The translations under genes and the position numbers were made by a program. A stretch of DNA of 22,713 nt. It comes from Fomitopsis serialis (lineage: Eukaryota > Basidiomycota > Agaricomycetes > Polyporales > Fomitopsidaceae). Below, piece by piece: positions 9,283 through 20,700 of the stretch. Below the pieces are notes generated by a model. That model was not told the origin of the DNA, searched no databases, and was given only the letters and a program-made list of their open reading frames with translations. Position 1 is the stretch's first letter. Every line of letters begins with the position of its first letter. Location: the NCBI RefSeq assembly GCF_022376445.1, contig NW_025955519.1, positions 1-22,713 of the forward strand, written 5' to 3'.

Positions 9283-11310
9283 CTAGAGCCCCGCGTAGGT
9301 GTTCGATGGGTCAAACGTCTGCAACGGGTCCTCGTCAGCACTCCACCGACAACGCGCACAGCTCAGCGACGGCTCACATAAGACATCCCGTCGTACACCG
9401 CCGCCTGGCCATAGCCGGCATACCCCGCCCCTCCGCACATCCCGCCTCCGATCGGCGGGACGGTTTGCAGGGACGCGAGGCTGGGCAGCGTCGTCTGCGC
9501 GGCCTGCACACCCGCGGGGAACGTCAGGTCGAGCGGGCTCGGCGGGAGGCTCGCGTAGCCCTCCTCGTGCCGGTGGATGAGGCCGGGCGTCGCGGGCGAG
9601 CCCGTCGGCGCGCGGATCTGCGGGAGCGAGTGGGAGTGGTGGACGGACATCTGCGGCGGCGAGTGTGCGTGGGGTGCGCGGGCGAGGGCAGGTGCGGGAG
9701 GTTGTGCAGCGGCGGAGGGAGTGGGTGTGCGTTTGGAGCGGCGAGGGCGTGTGGGGTGGTGGTGTGCGGCGTGCGAGTGAGCGTGCGAGTGCGGTTGGGA
9801 GGTGTGCGAGGAGGGAGTGTAGAGCATGGGCAGGGAGGGAGGAGCTCGCCATAGTCGGAGCCGATTTCGGGCTGTGTGGATCAGGTATATTGAAGTGGTG
9901 GACCTCGAAGAGGGTGTCGTAGCGATAGGATGGAGAAGGAAGAAGCAACGGGTGAAGGAGGGCGTAAGACGGCGCGGAAGGACCAGGTGAGGAGCATCGA
10001 GAAATCAGAGCATGTCAGTCAGCATTGCCTCCGGAATATATGGAGGTAGCTGACTCACACTAGACTCGTGCGAGTAGCTCAGCGCGTCGACGCTAGACGT
10101 CGACGGAGAGAGGGGAGGGAGGATGCCGAGTGCATGCTGAAGCGATACACAGTCGACAGGAGGATGTCCTCGGGAGGGGGCGTCCCTGCCTGAGTGGTGG
10201 TCGCGGCAGCGTCAGTGCCATTCGGCAGCCGAACGATATCCTGGTAGATGGCATACTGCGAAGGATCTGAAACAACAGGGGAAGAAAATCATCAGACGCC
10301 AGCGCTCGCACACAAGGCACACCAAACCCATCCGGGAAACGGCACTCACCACCGCACTCGCAGAGATGGCCCCAAAAGCCGGGCACGACTTCCGTGCTGT
10401 ACAGGAGCGTGCACTCCATCTGGGCGGGGTACACCGGCGCAGGGACGACGCTCGAGTCGCGGAAGGTGAGCACGGTCTTCTCGGCCCAGACCGTCCGGCC
10501 GTCGCGCACGACGCGCACACTTGCGTACGCCTGCAGCGCGGTGCGCGAGATGAACGTCACCGTCGGGTCGATGGCCCGCATCGGGCGCGGGGCCTGCGGG
10601 CCCGTGGACGGGCCAGCGAGCGGCGACAGTGCGGGCGAGGGGTAGCCGCTGCCAGGCGTGTCGGGGACGATGTCGATGGTCATGTAGTTGACGGGCGGGC
10701 CTGGCGTGGTGCGACGGCGTCGGAGGCGGCGGAGATGTCAGGGACGGGTTCTGACTTTGGCTGCATCATTGCGATGTGCCTGCTCGACAGCTGCTGCAGT
10801 ACTGTGGATCGATGTTCGCGTCAGTGATGTCCTTGTCGAACAATGATGAGGGCGGGACGCACTTCGCTTGCCCTCGGCGGTGTCGCGCAGCTGCTGGAGA
10901 CGACTGCCGACCTGTTTGGAGTGCGCCGCTTGCCGGTCTTGTTGAAGATGTAGTCCGAGATGAACTTGTTCCGCATCGGGAAGCGGCCAAACGCGCGTGT
11001 TGTCCGGCTCTCGACGGGCTGGTACTTCTCCAGACCTATGCCAGCAGACCATATGCGGTCAATACCACGCGTATATGCATATACCGGTGGACCTGGGAAT
11101 AGGCACGCACCTTCGACGAGGGCCAGCTCGAGAAAGGGCGGCCAGACGACCTCGCCCTTGCCTTTCATGGTCTTCCAGCACTTGCGGCCGGTGACGATGG
11201 TGTGGATGGTCTCGTTTATTTCGCCGCGGAGGAGGGGTCGTAGGAGAGCTCGTCGGTGGACGAGACGCGGACATGCTGGCGAAGATGCGGGACGAGCTCG
11301 AGGCGGACAT
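9283..11310 (-). CDS. TEA/ATTS-domain transcription factor gene, frame-disrupted
   Basis: TEA/ATTS factors (AbaA, Tec1, TEF-1/TEAD) bind CATTCY-type sites through a three-helix domain and control fungal development. The domain spans about 10881-11216: IVTGRKCWKTMKGKGEVVWP, then ELALVEG|LEKYQP across intron 1, RAFGRFPMRNKFISDYIF, NKTGKRRT and KQVGSRLQQLRDT. My exon model is 11111-11310, 10863-11035, 10350-10801, 10059-10266 and 9283-9997. After the domain come an acidic/Pro linker, a hydrophobic segment (FISRTALQAYASV, VVPGFWGHL, YAIYQDIVRL), then low-complexity Pro/Ser/His-rich sequence, ending ...FDPSNTYAGL with TAG at 9283-9285. ATG 11308-11310 was chosen as first in the MSASSSSRIFAS frame; ATG 11272-11274 is also possible. 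The frame breaks near 11267, 11222, 10918, 10708, 10130, 9829 and 9367, and the last intron lacks an AG. Nearly all breaks fit loss of one base, usually from a C or G run. It is either a young pseudogene or a sequencing artefact. Family identity is secure; the exact protein is not. Confidence 0.85.
9998..10058 (-). other. Putative intron 4 of the TEA-domain gene, acceptor apparently damaged
   Basis: The minus strand has a good GTGAGT donor after SYSHESS, a doubled CTGACTGAC branch region, then TGATTTCTCG where TTTCTCAG would be expected. Length to that point is 61 nt. No AG occurs between the branch region and about 9905, so the natural acceptor seems lost by one base, or a weak distal acceptor is used. 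Confidence 0.45.
10267..10349 (-). other. Intron 3 of the TEA-domain gene
   Basis: 83 nt on the minus strand: GTGAGT donor, TCTGATG branch candidate, a long pyrimidine tract and TTTCAG acceptor. It joins GHLCECG to DPSQYAIYQDIV in frame through a split Asp codon. Confidence 0.85.
10802..10862 (-). other. Intron 2 of the TEA-domain gene
   Basis: 61 nt on the minus strand: GTGCGT donor, ACTGACG branch site matching CTNAC, CCACAG acceptor. Splicing joins RDTAEGKR to ILQQLSSRHIAMM. An alternative acceptor at 10701 gives a 162-nt intron in a phase that joins GKR directly to S-PPVNYMTIDIV and bypasses the break near 10708. Confidence 0.7.
11036..11110 (-). other. Intron 1 of the TEA-domain gene
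   Basis: 75 nt on the minus strand: GTGCGT donor, ATTGAC branch candidate, GCATAG acceptor. Splicing restores the conserved ALVEG-LEKYQP junction of the TEA domain exactly, with a Gly codon split after its first base. This is the best supported intron in the gene. Confidence 0.9.
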
Positions 11311-11367
11311 GGGGGCGAGCTCGGGTGGGCGGGGCGGGGAGGGCGAGTGTCTGGGCTGTCGGGCGGG

Positions 11368-11379
11368 CGTATATATACG
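11368..11379 (-). promoter_or_regulatory. TATA-like palindrome upstream of the TEA-domain gene
   Basis: CGTATATATACG is a perfect 12-bp palindrome containing TATATATA, in very GC-rich flanks, 58 bp upstream of the first ATG (11308-11310). Position and content fit a TATA box for the minus-strand gene, with transcription expected to start near 11340. No transcript data are available here. Confidence 0.5.
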
Positions 11380-11380
11380 A

Positions 11381-12175
11381 GGCAAGGATGGGAGGGAGCT
11401 GGGATGCGCGCGAAGACTGGAAGAGAGGCGGAGCGAATCGCGATAGACGCGAGGACGGGAAGGGAGGATCTCCGGGCGTGCATTAAATAAAGGCGTGATC
11501 TGATCCAGCCCACTCGCGCGGGTGCCACTCGCCACTTCGCCAGAAGCAACGCGCACAGAAGATGCACCCAAGATCCATCTCCTCCAGATCGGGGGGCGTT
11601 TCATCTCGCCCGCCCTTGGGCCCATCCAGCCCACCGGCCCCCGCCAGCCACCCCGAGCCACACACGCGACGGGCCTGCCAGCGGTCCCAGCAACGCGTGC
11701 ACACCGCCCATACCCCGCCCATTCGCCCCATAGCTCTCATGCTCTGTCCACGTAGACACAGGCTGCCCTCCCAGTGCACGGGGAGCGGCGCACGGTGACG
11801 GAGGAGCCATTTAGTCTATTGCACCCGCAGATCGTGCGTGTGTATTCACTAGCGCGCGCGGAGTTCGCCGCGCAGCCGAGCCGTCATTATTACATTGTTC
11901 CCACGCCTGCATTTATTGCGACCAACCGACACGCCCGCGCCGCCCCCCATTGGTCCGCGCCCGGTCCGGCCCGCCCGGCGCCTGCACTGCTGGTTCGGTG
12001 TCCGAGCCGGCAACCTCCTCCTGCAGCCACCTGCGTGTGCAGCAGCCTTCGCGGGCCACCCGCGCGAGGGAATGCCCACCCACGCCGTCCAATGCCGCGA
12101 CGCTTCGGCTTCTTCGCACCTCCTCTCCCGAATCAGGACGCCACACCGCGGGCTCTCCCACTCATCGACGCGGCA
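11381..12175. other. Upstream flank of the TEA-domain gene, no gene seen
   Basis: The stretch is GC-rich. It includes an AT-rich patch at about 11481-11491 (CATTAAATAAAG) that could be a second TATA-like element for the minus strand. Open frames here are Pro/Arg/Ala-rich and overlapping, with no recognised domain. It probably contains the upstream regulatory region of the TEA-domain gene. Confidence 0.4.
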
Positions 12176-12400
12176 TCATATCGAAATTCGTCCTCCCCAG
12201 CCCTGTTCCAGAGCTCGCGACCTGCACCGTGACAGCCACTTCGCCAGCCAGAACGCGCCCCATGTCGTAACAGGCGATGCACGCGGCTTTCGTACGCACC
12301 CGTTGCAGTGCTCCCAATTTGTGTCCTTGTTCTTCTCGCAGACAATACAGCTGTAGCGCATTGTACCACTCCGACGACGTATGAACCCACAAAAACACAT
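12176..12400 (-). CDS. Small Cys-rich reading frame, possible zinc-binding exon
   Basis: I do not recognise a family. The minus-strand frame contains CIVCEKNKDTNWEHCNGC at about 12306-12349, two CxxC pairs separated by ten residues, spacing compatible with one zinc site. In the 22 codons from the internal ATG (12359-12361) about 82% of third positions are G or C against about 36% at first and second, a strong coding signature. Just after the last Cys pair is a GTGCGT that could be a donor, with a possible acceptor (GGTGCAG) 78 nt on. The rest of the frame after that point is less convincing. Most likely an exon of an otherwise unidentified or degraded gene. Confidence 0.3.
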   Translation of the reverse strand: MCFCGFIRRRSGTMRYSCIVCEKNKDTNWEHCNGCVRKPRASPVTTWGAFWLAKWLSRCRSRALEQGWGGRISI

Positions 12401-15400
12401 GGATCGTCGCTTCTAGCAACACCGCCATCGCTCGCCCTGTGTCAACGTCCCACAGAACAACAACAATGACAACGACAACCAAAAAAACAGCTACCGTTAA
12501 CGCTGCACAGCACCGTCGCCCGGGTCAGTCAGCACGACAAATCCTGCTCACCACGCCCGCCCGCCGTGCCCATAGCCGTGGGCAGTCGCCGCTCTAGCTT
12601 CTACGTACGCGCACCGAGCCATCCAGGCTGCGCCCCGCACGAGCCAATCAGCACCGGCAGCCGCTCTCCGGCGATATAATCTCGACGATGCATCCATAAA
12701 AGGCAGCTCCGCGCATCTCGGTTCGCCACCTCCGATTTAGCACATCTCGCCCACCATCTGGGCGTCCCGCGAGCGCGCCTGTGCTTTCCCACCCGAAATT
12801 GAATCGCCTCCGCCAATCGCAGCCCGCCCCGGCCATCCCGGCCCCGCCCGCCCGCCTCGTTCGGCGGCCAGAGCAGCCACAAATTGGTGGCCCGGTATGT
12901 GGTATCACGCGTAGGCTCCTCCGCTCATGACGAGCTGATAGATTGCGGGGGCGTTCCCTGTAGTAGTAGCGTCGCGTCGCTAATGCCTGCGCACGACGTC
13001 GTGGGCGCGGGTCTTGCCGGATTGGGACGGACGGCCGCGGGAGGCGCAGGAGCGGTGCGGCGGGCTGGTGGGGGACGCGACCGCGGCGGGCAGGTCTGAC
13101 GCCTCGGACGACCCGGCGGCCGTGCCCGACCGCGAGCAGCTGGGCGATCCCGACGCAACCGCGATCTTGGCGACGCGGCGCGCGGAGGGCGATCTCGCCG
13201 CGCATGCGCGTTGACGTACCGCAGACGATGCTGTCGCGGTCGAGTACGTACGCCGCAGCCGCGTGCCCAACTCGAGTCTGAGCGTGATGGATCCGGACGC
13301 GCCCAGGCGCCCGCGCAGGGCGACGTCGGCATGGACGAAATGGGGAAGGGCAGCGCCTATCGTGCGGCGGCTAGCTCGACGTCGCTTCGCGTTCGCGCGC
13401 CGTTGGTTCGAGATCCCAGCGGCGGAGCCTCTGATGCTGCTGGGCACGAGCGAATCAGCGGGGGGCTGTTATGGTTTTCGCGGTGCGCCAGCTCTCCTAT
13501 GCTCTCAGCCAATGATGGCCTTAGGCTGTCCTGCAGGGCACGCCAACTCCACGCGAGGCGCATACGCAACAGGAGCGAACTTATCCGTGCTGATAGCACT
13601 CGGTGTCACCGAGCAGGGACGCGTGATGCGGTTGGCCAGTGATTCCGTCCACTGCTCGCCACATCTGGCCCATCTGGTGCGTGCCGTCTGCCAGCCCATT
13701 GTCAAAGGCTAACTGGCATCTGACTGACGTCGCTCCTGGTCTTGCGCACGACAGCACATACAGCCCGAGGGCCCCGCCCTTCGCCAACAAACAGATCCTT
13801 CATCCCATTCGCAAATTCAGGTCGCCCGCGCGCGCATTGAGCACGGAAATCCCACATAAGGCCCGCGCAACTGGCTCCGACGTGTTCTCGTCTTTGATTA
13901 ATTGCAGGACGCGTCGACGGTTTCTGACCAGCGAAACAGGGCATGCCGGCCCTTCTCGCCCTGCTACACATCACCTATGACACTGCTGCGCCATCCGACG
14001 AATTCGTGGTGGATGCAGATAGGCGCGTCCTGCCTGGAAAGACCGTTTCAGACCCACGCTACCGTTCTTAGCAGGGACGCGCCCTCCTTGGCTCTCTGGC
14101 CGCCCATTGGTCCTCCCTTGACAGCCAATCACCAGCCTATTCCCGGGAACCAATCCGCTACTGATGACGCAACCGCCCGTCCGCTCTAAATGAAATTCAG
14201 GACGGCGAGCACGCGGGCGCACCCAGCCAATCCGGACGGACACAGCGCAGACGCTCGGTGCCGCGCTGATCGATGGGCCCGGGCAGACGGAGCAGCGATT
14301 GGGTTGGCCGTCGCGGGACGTGCTGTCATTGGGCGCTGCCCGAAAGGGCAATGCGCCTCCCATCTCTGGCTCGGATGCTGTCTGCGCCACAAGCGCGATC
14401 GACGAGTGCGAAGGCCGAATCTAGCCCGAAGCCACATCACCCGCCGCCGCAATCGTCGCGCCGACGTCTGTGCCAGCCCACGAGGAGGGCCGACGGGGGC
14501 AACGCGAGAGCCGCGTGGCTCGCTGCCAGTGACGGCGCGCGGGAGCGGCGGGAGACGCCGGGGCTTCGATGCGAGCTGTCTCTGCGTCAGAACTGGCCAA
14601 GGCTGGGGTGCCGCGGCGAGTCAATCGCGGCGCAGGCGGGGAACGCGAACGCGAACAAGGTGCGGGAGAAGGCCCAGACGCGCGGATTCCGCCTCGAAGA
14701 CGAAGCCGCGTCGACGTCGACGTCAACCCGAAGCCCAGAGGCTGGGACTACTCTGACGGGTGATGCGGATGCGGAGCCCATCAGACCTCCCCACCGGCCG
14801 TCGCCGCCCACGCTCGCCGGGTACCCGCCACAGAAGCCCGGTCACGCGAGATCGAGAGCCAGAGGCATTGAAGCCCATATCCGGAGACGGGATCCTCGCT
14901 GTCGCTGCCCGTGATGGGCCCGGCGCTCGCCGTGGACGCGCCCGACCTGCGAGCCTCGTGTATATGGATCACCCCGCGGCGGACGAACTGAGCAACTTGA
15001 GCGTGAACGGCGGCCGCCCCTCGGGTTACGGCCACTGACCCCGCGCGCATCTTGGCTTCGATCTCGGGCTTGGCCAGGCGGCTGGCAGCGAACGACACGG
15101 CGCGGACGGTGTCGGCACTCTGTCTACGGCTGCATGCCGCAGAAACTCGCGGGATCTATCGGGATGCTGGAGTACGGTCTGCGTCTATCGAGGAAGCGCT
15201 GCGTCGGCACCGCGGCTCGCGAGCGCTCGCTCGAATGTTCACAAACGGTTCTATTTTTGTTTCGCCGTTGTCCAGGATGTGCCCATCGACGAACAGCTGC
15301 ATGAGAAGCAGTCGGACAGGAGGAGCCTCCGCGACGTAGCAGGAATGGAGCTCACCTCACATCTTCGAGGGTGGCAGTGATAATCTAGTGGCGCGCGGAC

Positions 15401-17665
15401 TCGGAGTAGGTAGTACTGGCGAGGGAGCAAGCACAATGCGCACGACACAGCCACCGCCCGGGCTCCCAAAGCACTGCGTAGCGACCGTCGTTCGCTGGTT
15501 TGTGCACGGCGCGCTGGCCGGGAAGGGAAGTCCACGCTCGGGCCGCGAGCTTGGGAGCACAGGTTGGGAGCGGCGCGCGGAGGCGCGGTGGCTGTGCACG
15601 CAAGGTCGGGGCCGCTACTCACCGCCACGGCTCGCGGAGTGGACGGACCTGCGTCGGTGCATCGCCTCTCGTGCTATAGACCCCTCTGACGCGTGGACAG
15701 CGGCCGCCTGCAGGACACTGCGTGCTGGCGTTGCTCTCGAGTTGTCGGACGGGAGGAGCGGCCGTGGCGTGCCAATGTACGTGCGCATCGCCCTCCGCAT
15801 GACGATGACGGGCTCGTGCACTGGCGTCTTGCCAGTGCGTCGCCGTGCTTCGCGGAAAAATCTTATGGGGCCTGAACATGGATGCGGACGCCACATCCTG
15901 AGTGCAGTTGGCAGATACGCTCGGGGAGGACGGACGGCCGTGACGTAGGTCCAAGTTCGCTCGCGGACACTCGTGCTCAACGTACTGCCACCTCCACCTC
16001 TATCTCTGCAGGCACATTGGTTAGACGAGGCTCGACCCAGCCGCGATGACGCGAGCTCCGAGGGGACCCTCCAAAACTGCGTGCCGTCCTTCAAGTCCGT
16101 CCGAGAAGGCCTCTCTCTGCATGCACGCTTGCACAGCTCGGTATGTCATCGCTGCTCAGGCTCGCCCGCCGGCCCGATTCCGCGGGCGACGCACCAGACA
16201 CCTCACACAGACACAAGATGATACTCCGCGGCACCCGCACGCCCAGAAAATGTCGCGGGCTCCTGCACGACTGAATAGGCCGGCGCTGGGCACTGATCCC
16301 CAGCGCGCGATAGTCGCCGCCTGTCTGTCTGCCGCATCTCCGGACCCGGATCCCCTGGAGTGCATGGGACAGGGACAGCACCGCGGCAGGCTGATCCCCG
16401 GCGAGGCTACCAACTCGCCGTGCGCCCGGGGTGCTCCGTCCCCGTCTGACGAACAACCGAACAGGCGAGGGGAATGCAGAGGGCTGCGGGTGGCAGACTG
16501 GCACGGGCATGCGTTGGGAGATGCCGTGAGGGTACAGGCTCCGCCGCTATACTGCTTCAAGTGCCTGCAGCCCCGCGGACTCGCGCTGTCTCGTTGGGTC
16601 CGCCCCGGGATCCAGAACGAGGCTAACGCGGATGGATCCGCTGACAGGGACCCCGTTGCGGGCTGTCGACTTGGAGGTGCCGTTGGTTCCGTAACGACGC
16701 GCTGGCGCTGACACACTTGGCACGATGTTACGGGGACAGGTGGCTCGGCTCAGACTTGACTTGGGATGGGTGGCAGGTCGGCCGAGACGCGGAGGCTATC
16801 TCCCCTGGCCCATCTGCCAACTTGGACGACGGCCGTGCGCGCGGGAGACACGCTGTTGTCGCGCCACTCGCGGTCAGACCACACGCACGTCTGTGCATCG
16901 ACGACTCGGGAGATCTGGGCCGTCCGAGCTGAGGACGTGCCTCAGCACGGATCTGTACGATGCCGGTGCGTGCGCTGCTGTGTTCTGGACGCGGGGAGTC
17001 TGTCGATGAAGTACCAGTGCCGGTGGGCGCACCCGTATGCCATCGCACCTCTGTCTGCTCACTCTGAACGCGGACGTGGACGAGGGAGTGTACAAGCTTC
17101 ACGGATGTGTGGAGCCGTGGCAGCAGCCCTGCAGATGGCCATGACCGCAGTCTGTCCAGTCTCGCGCGCTCGGGACAGACGTAGTAGTGCATGCATGGCT
17201 CATTCGGCACCAGCTGTCAGGCTGTCGCTTGAGTGCACCAACGGCTCGGCGCTCCAGGAATACTGTATCACTCTCAGGTTGTCTGTCGCGCAGAGCAGGA
17301 ACATATCGTTTCCGCGAGGGCATCGCCGACACGTTTGCGCACGGACTCGTTGAACGGCAGTTTCGAGACACCAGCGATTTCGTTCATTCGTTCCTAGGTA
17401 CGACATCAAAGTATGCTAGTACTAGTACGTCCCCTTCCAGCGCGCCGAAACCAAACCGTACCAACCGCTCCCCTGCCCATTCAAGTCCACCCCTCCTACT
17501 ACTACTTAGCTCGCTGCGTCGAACCCTCACCCCCCACCCTCGCCCGGCCCGCCGCGCTCCTGAGTCCGAGTCCATCCCGCCCGGACCCCCCACCGACTGC
17601 CAGCAGTCACGCAGATCGTCAAACTCGAAGTTCTCAGATCAGCCTACCTATCGCACGGACGCGGA

Positions 17666-17703
17666 TACACAAATAGACAGAGACACAGACACACAGACAC
17701 AGA
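17666..17703 (+). repeat. ACACAGAC-type purine/CA-rich microsatellite
   Basis: An imperfect tandem run of ACACAGAC and AGAC units. It lies outside any recognised gene. Confidence 0.8.
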
Positions 17704-20700
17704 AGGGGTGCGTTCTCCGAACGCATCGGCCAGGCGGTGGCTGCGGCGCGGATCAGCAGCGCCCGCTGCCACCCCTCAACGTTTAGCTTCAGCCATATTT
17801 GCGGCTTCAGAGCGTCCTCCCTCGGCCGCGATTGAGACGACGCGCGGTTTCCACTGGGACCGGGCTGCGCGCGTGTTTCCAGGTAGAAGTCCGGACGGCG
17901 AGGTCCAGAATCCGAAATGGGCGAGACGAGACGGTGTAGCGGGAGAACCTGGAGGGGGAGGAGCGCTTGCGGGCTGGGGATTTGCGATCGCGGGATCTCT
18001 GTGCGGGCGGGCTGTCAGAGATTGGTTATCGAGTAATGCTGATGCTGACGGTAGGTTGGGAGGTAGGACTTGGATGCGTGTGTTCAGCGCGACTTGACTT
18101 GTGTGGGGGCCTGCCGTCGCACCGCCCTGCGCGCCACGGGCCAGTCCGGCGGTGCCGATCCTCCACAGACGAGACGGCTCCCCTGGCAGGGATCTGGAAC
18201 GAACCGCTCTTCGCCGGCGCGCGCAGACTGCAGCTCGACGGCGCACCCGTTCTGCGTCCGTGCAATATCACTGGCTGACGAGCACCGTCGTCAGGAAGCA
18301 CTGCGAGAAGAGCCCGGGCTGGAGCGAGACACAGCGCCCACCACCTGCTCGTCGGCGCGGCTTCTCACGGGGGATGAACGGGTGTTCTTGGGCGCTGTGG
18401 ATCGTGAGGAGGCTGCGAGTGAAGGTTCGAGTGGTTTGCTGATGCTGGGATCGGTACCAGTAGAGACGTAGCAGCGAGTTTTTTTCGTGGCCGCTTCTAG
18501 ACTGCGATCTATAGCGAGAGTGTCCGTCGACTGGATACATAGCCCAGCGGGCCACACATACATGCGAACGCTTGCGGTCCAGTGTACTCGTACCCGCGGG
18601 CCAAGCAAGTGAGGATCGATGTGACGGAGTGGCTGCCGCAGCACCGATCGAGATCTGTGAGGCGCGCCACCGCCACCAGCGCACCGCGCCCGCCGCCACC
18701 GGTCTCCAAAGCGGCACAACGGTTCTCGCTACCGCGTCCGCCGCCATGTGGGTCCGCGCTCCAAGCGTTGCAGAGTGCATCCACGCCTCCACATGCCGCC
18801 ATCAGCCAGCCTAGTGCTAGCCTAGTCTTATTGGCCCCGCGCAAATGGACGGTGCCCGCTGTGTCGGGTCGAGGGCCGGTCGCCGCGCTGGAGACGCAAG
18901 AACGAAGCATCAGAGCGTTCGGCGGTGGATTTCCTGTGGAGGGACGTGCATACGGCGTGGAGACGCGTAATAACGGGATCCGTCCAGGGGATCTCGGAGC
19001 TGCAGGGCGCTTCTTTGACGCTCAGAGGCTCGGGCGGTCGAGCGATCAGGCAGTTGTCTGTGCGCGGGCTGTTCCGGGAGCCTTCCATGCACGGTGCCAG
19101 ACACGGAAAACAGATGGGGACGCCCATCGCCCATCCCAATCGGCATCGGGCACCCGCGTATCGAGCCCAGCGGGCCAGCCTGATCCATCGTCCGCGCTCT
19201 GGGCCCCGGCCACCCGTCCTCTCTTCTCCCTCCCATCACTCACTGCAACTGCACCCAGCCCGAACCTTCGGTCGCTCCATCAATCTCTCCGCCTGCCTGA
19301 ACCGGCCTCGTCGAACTGATGCGCTGATGGAGTCTGTGCAGCGCGCGATTGTCCGCCTTCGGTGATGGCCACCGCGAGGGTTCCATCGTCACCTCTCGGT
19401 CAACGCGCTTGCCGTGTACCGGGACACCGATTGGAACGGCATGCAGATCGTAGGCCAGCGAAACCCGCGTACACCCATCGCGCACGCCAGTCTCCAAGCT
19501 CCAAGTTCCAAGGCCCGGCCAAACAGTTCACTGCGACCTCCTACCTCGGCCGCGCCAAGTACTGCACCCGCTCTGCGATACGGGTCTACGCACGCCTGCG
19601 GTGCATCGGATGCCAGGGAGCGCGCAGGTATGTCGTATGATGTCGCCGCGTCGACAGCAGTGCATCTCAGCCGACCTCTATTCGCTCTCCCGCGATCCAT
19701 TCTAGTTGCCTACCCAGCACGGGCCATCGCGCCCAGGCTCCACAGCAGCCGCCGCGCATCGTCCGTGACCAGATCAGCCAGAGCCCCTCGTGGTTACGAC
19801 ACGGCTTGCGCTACAGGATGCGCTTCGAGTCCGCGCAGGCTCACCGCCGGGCACCCTGGGTTCTGGGCTGATGCAGGTGGGTCATGGCACCCTGCGCTGG
19901 ACACTGTTCGGGTCCCGCGGCGGGCGTAGCTGCGCACACTTCGAACTGGCTCCGGACGGCGCGTTTCATGTGCGTGGTCCCGTCCTGCGGTGTCGTCCCC
20001 CACGGCACTGCGACGTCGGGGTGACTGAACCATATGCAGTGAGTCGCCGCCGCCCACGTACGGATGGCGCGTGAATCCCGAGGCCGCAGACGCTCAATTA
20101 CAGTGGACACCGCATGACTCGAGATTTGGGCGACTCGACGCCGAGGACGCTGCGAGCCAGAGGCGCGAGGCGCGAGCTTACGGGGCGTGTGGGCGGCCGT
20201 GGAGGGCTCGGACGCACACCGCGCGCGCGCTGGGTGGCCGGACGCGCGACGAGACGGGCGCAGGGTCGAGGACGCCGCGGGCCTCGTTGGCCTGCCGCAC
20301 GCAGACGCGGAACACCCATTCGATTCCAGGACACGTCTCCGCGCGCACCCAGCAACGCATGCCCGCACACACGGCCCAGCGCACCAATCCACCGGACGCG
20401 CCCGTCTCCTGCCGACGCCGATTCCGCGGCTGCATCCCCCGAGACCCCACCGGCACTGGCCTGTCCTCCCATCTGTCTGCGCGCGCCCCGGCCCAGCAGC
20501 CCCTGGCCCATCCGCGCTGGGTCGCAGGCCCGCACGCGGCAGCACTGCGTGCGCCCCTCCTCTCGCAAGGACGCCGGCGACGGGAAGCCAGCCCTCGCGT
20601 CCGAGTCTGGGCGTACGCACGCACTCGAGAAACCCGCCTGGACCCCGGCCGGCTCGCAGCGCGATTTCGAAGGGCCCCGTCGATTGAACGGGTGGCCGAA

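Noticed and set aside
12884..13099. VVGAGLAGLGRTAAGGAGAV, resembling an FAD-binding GxGxxG motif
   Set aside because: The preceding beta-strand is too short, the following residues match no flavoprotein, the frame ends soon after, and GC-rich DNA readily encodes Gly/Ala runs.
13395..13430. GGTTCGAGATCC, similar to a tRNA B box
   Set aside because: The flanking bases do not form a proper T-stem, and no acceptor stem or A box could be placed.
16766..17786. Overlapping plus-strand frames with natural-looking residue composition
   Set aside because: The minus strand over the same bases looks equally natural and no frame shows third-position bias, so composition alone is not evidence.
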